Origin: Flavipsychrobacter stenotrophus
Lineage (GTDB): Bacteria > Bacteroidota > Bacteroidia > Chitinophagales > Chitinophagaceae
Assembly (NCBI RefSeq): GCF_002954265.1
Contig: NZ_PPSL01000002.1
Coordinates: forward strand, 620,001 to 684,000
Direction of reading: 5' to 3'
Length of the DNA: 64,000 bases
The notes beneath the pieces are model-generated. The model saw only the letters and a program-made list of their open reading frames with translations. It made no database searches and was not told the DNA's origin. A program made the translations under genes and the position numbers. Position 1 is the stretch's first letter. Each line of letters starts with the position of its first letter. Positions 62,292 to 64,000 of this stretch are shown here, piece after piece.

Positions 62292-63419
62292 ATGAGTGTG
62301 TTATTACTGGATATAGATTGGGGCGTGTTTAACAGAACCTACAGCAATGTAAAGCTGTCGGACTATATCCTGTTTGCTGTAATTATACTGCTTACCATAG
62401 TGCTAAAGAAGCCGTTGGCAGGGTTACTCACGAAGTTGAGTACAAGGATAGCCTCTAAGTATAGCTACATGAAGCACCGGGATACCATAAGAGAAATCCT
62501 CTTTAAACCGGTGGAGCGACTGCTACAGATCATACTCTATTTTGTAGCCACTGAACAGATAGCACCTCTGTTGGATAGTGTAGACATACATAGGGCGGGT
62601 GGAAGCAAAAAGGGTATGAACATAAACCTGGGCTCCCTTACCGATCACTTATTCCTGCTGATATTTATCCTGTTCCTTACGCAGGTAGTAACAAGAATAA
62701 TAGATTTCCTGTACTACATAAGAATGGGAAAGGCCAACGAAGAGCATAACCTGTCTAACCAACAGATGCTGCCACTCATCAAGGAGATATCTAAGCTCAT
62801 TACCTGGACCTTGAGTGCGTTCTGGATACTAGGGTCGGTGTTTCATGTGAATGTGCCGGCGTTGATAACCGGTTTGGGTATTGGTGGTGTGGCCATAGCA
62901 TTGGCGGGTAAGGAAACAGTAGAGAACTTCTTCGCTGCATTTACTATTCTATCTGATAAGCCCTTTCAGACAGGTGATGTCATAAAGCTGGGTGAAATAG
63001 AGGCAACGGTTGAGCGTATTGGTTTCCGTAGTACAAGGTTGCGTAACACAGATGGCTCGGCATATATTATTCCTAACCAGAACCTGGTGAGCCAGAACCT
63101 GATCAATCTCTCTAATCGCAGTACACGCGGGCTAAAACTTACAGCCAACATTAAATATGGGATCAGTAATGATGGGCTGAATCAACTAATAGCAGAAGTA
63201 AAGAAGACGCTACATGAAATGGAGGTAGTGAAAGATCCGATAACAGTATCGCTTGACAATTTTGAGAAAGAAACTTTTCAGCTGGTGGTGGCCTATCACC
63301 TGCCGCACCCGTTGCCGGAAGACAGTACCCTTGCGGGACTTAAGCATGAGATCAACCTGAAGGTGTTTGAGATAGTGAATAAGTATGGGCAGATGGGTAC
63401 TGCTGTGGGAACGAGCTAA
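62292..63419 (+). CDS. MscS-family mechanosensitive ion channel
   Basis: 375 residues. Three to four membrane helices (LSDYILFAVIILLTIVL, LLQIILYFVATEQIAPLL, HLFLLIFILFLTQVVTRI, LITWTLSAFWILGSVFHV) lead to the pore helix (TGLGIGGVAIALAGKETVENFFAAF) and the beta domain (PFQTGDVIKLGEIEATVERIGFRSTRLR, in parts; SAYIIPNQNLVSQNLINLS). It opens under membrane tension to release solutes. A strong Shine-Dalgarno site and a 15-bp gap after dapD suggest co-transcription. Confidence 0.93.
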   Translation: MSVLLLDIDWGVFNRTYSNVKLSDYILFAVIILLTIVLKKPLAGLLTKLSTRIASKYSYMKHRDTIREILFKPVERLLQIILYFVATEQIAPLLDSVDIHRAGGSKKGMNINLGSLTDHLFLLIFILFLTQVVTRIIDFLYYIRMGKANEEHNLSNQQMLPLIKEISKLITWTLSAFWILGSVFHVNVPALITGLGIGGVAIALAGKETVENFFAAFTILSDKPFQTGDVIKLGEIEATVERIGFRSTRLRNTDGSAYIIPNQNLVSQNLINLSNRSTRGLKLTANIKYGISNDGLNQLIAEVKKTLHEMEVVKDPITVSLDNFEKETFQLVVAYHLPHPLPEDSTLAGLKHEINLKVFEIVNKYGQMGTAVGTS

Positions 63420-63497
63420 AAAAATAATTGAAGACGATCAGTTACACTTCGAAGCGCTTCGGCCTCTAATTGATTTAATGCACTGGCTGGTGGAAAG

Positions 63498-64000
63498 TCA
63501 GATTTTAACGAGTTCATTCTGTAAGTCTCTGATGAATGCCTGAAGCTGATCGATGCTTACATGGTCCATTACAACTATCTTGTACCATGCTGCATCTCCA
63601 TGATGGTTGTTGGGTACAAGTTTGTACTTGTCGGCCAAAGCCGGAGCAATATGTGCGGCTCTTATGGTCACAATGTTCATTCTGGGGTGGCAATAATATG
63701 CGACGCCAAGTTTATCCAACTTATCACAGATCCATTGAGTGCGGTAGAGTAGTTTATTGATCTTTTCCAACCAGCCGAAGTGACCATATGTAAACAGGAT
63801 CATCCATATGGCAATAGCGTTGACACCACCGCGACTACCGCTTAGCGTCATATCCATACCGCTTACATAGCTTGCATGCTTGGTATATGCATGTTGCATT
63901 AACCCTTTGCGGGCCAGGAATATGCCTGTACCATATGGCGCCTGCAGCATTTTGTGGGCATCGAGGGTGATTGAGGAGACAACAGGGTTGGCAAAATTGA
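63498..64000 (-). CDS. pyridoxal-dependent decarboxylase, group II, partial
   Basis: The C-terminal part (about 167 residues) of a PLP decarboxylase whose 5' end lies beyond the window. The frame stays open to the edge and shows SSITLDAHKMLQAPYGTG, where the Lys after DAH binds PLP, then SGSRGGVNAIAIWM and LVPNNHHGDAAWYKIVVM. The pattern fits the glutamate/aromatic amino acid/histidine decarboxylase family; the substrate is not clear from this part. Confidence 0.88.
   Translation of the reverse strand, partial: NFANPVVSSITLDAHKMLQAPYGTGIFLARKGLMQHAYTKHASYVSGMDMTLSGSRGGVNAIAIWMILFTYGHFGWLEKINKLLYRTQWICDKLDKLGVAYYCHPRMNIVTIRAAHIAPALADKYKLVPNNHHGDAAWYKIVVMDHVSIDQLQAFIRDLQNELVKI

Noticed and set aside
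1-64000. Search for tRNA, rRNA or an origin of replication
   Set aside because: No cloverleaf with a conserved T-arm, no rRNA-like segment and no dnaA-box cluster was seen by eye.

Overview
The window reads as chromosome of a Bacteroidota bacterium, most likely a Chitinophagaceae-type member of the order Chitinophagales. The signs are type IX secretion C-terminal domains on three large secreted proteins, TAnnTTTG promoter boxes, weak Shine-Dalgarno sites, a FucP-type sugar transporter, a DUF5606 protein, lone TonB_C proteins and many short palindromic repeats between genes. The family placement is inference from gene content. No rRNA, tRNA or CRISPR array was seen.

Layout. 0-12.7 kb: the end of a TonB-dependent receptor with a lipoprotein and a beta-barrel protein, a secreted metalloprotease, a Nat-type ABC exporter, YqeY, CvpA and a secreted DUF4394 protein. 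12.7-13.9 kb: a gene-free, repeat-rich region. 13.9-16.6 kb: a frameshifted histidine kinase whose membrane domain matches the plant/cyanobacterial ethylene receptor, then a secreted protein and a phosphoesterase. 16.7-29.7 kb: cyanophycin synthetase, an MBOAT/AlgX-like acylation pair, a Uma2 nuclease, an RtcB ligase, a probable GNAT/HTH toxin-antitoxin pair and a TPR protein. 29.9-34.7 kb: DUF5606, then four tandem paralogs with a Cys-rich head, a membrane helix and a carboxypeptidase-regulatory-like domain, ending in a TonB_C protein. 35.0-38.8 kb: a giant SBBP-repeat type IX cargo protein.

38.8-43.5 kb: an array of about 100-bp repeat units, one of which is split by a 3,282-bp IS1595-family element with perfect 23-bp inverted ends and an 8-bp target duplication. 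The element carries a transposase, four passenger genes and a probable small RNA with repeated CTAATGAG loops. Removing the element and one copy of the duplication restores a unit of exactly 100 bp.

43.5-64 kb: a GH125 mannosidase beside a ROK kinase and sugar transporter (probable mannoside use), alanine dehydrogenase, sigma-54, an HscA-like chaperone, a secreted protein apparently split by a nonsense codon, an EamA protein, a surface-sugar group (acyltransferase 3, PglD-like, DegT aminotransferase), dapD, an MscS channel and the end of a PLP decarboxylase. The most notable items are the ethylene-receptor-like kinase, the passenger-carrying IS1595 element with its RNA, and the tandem Cys-head paralogs ending in TonB_C.
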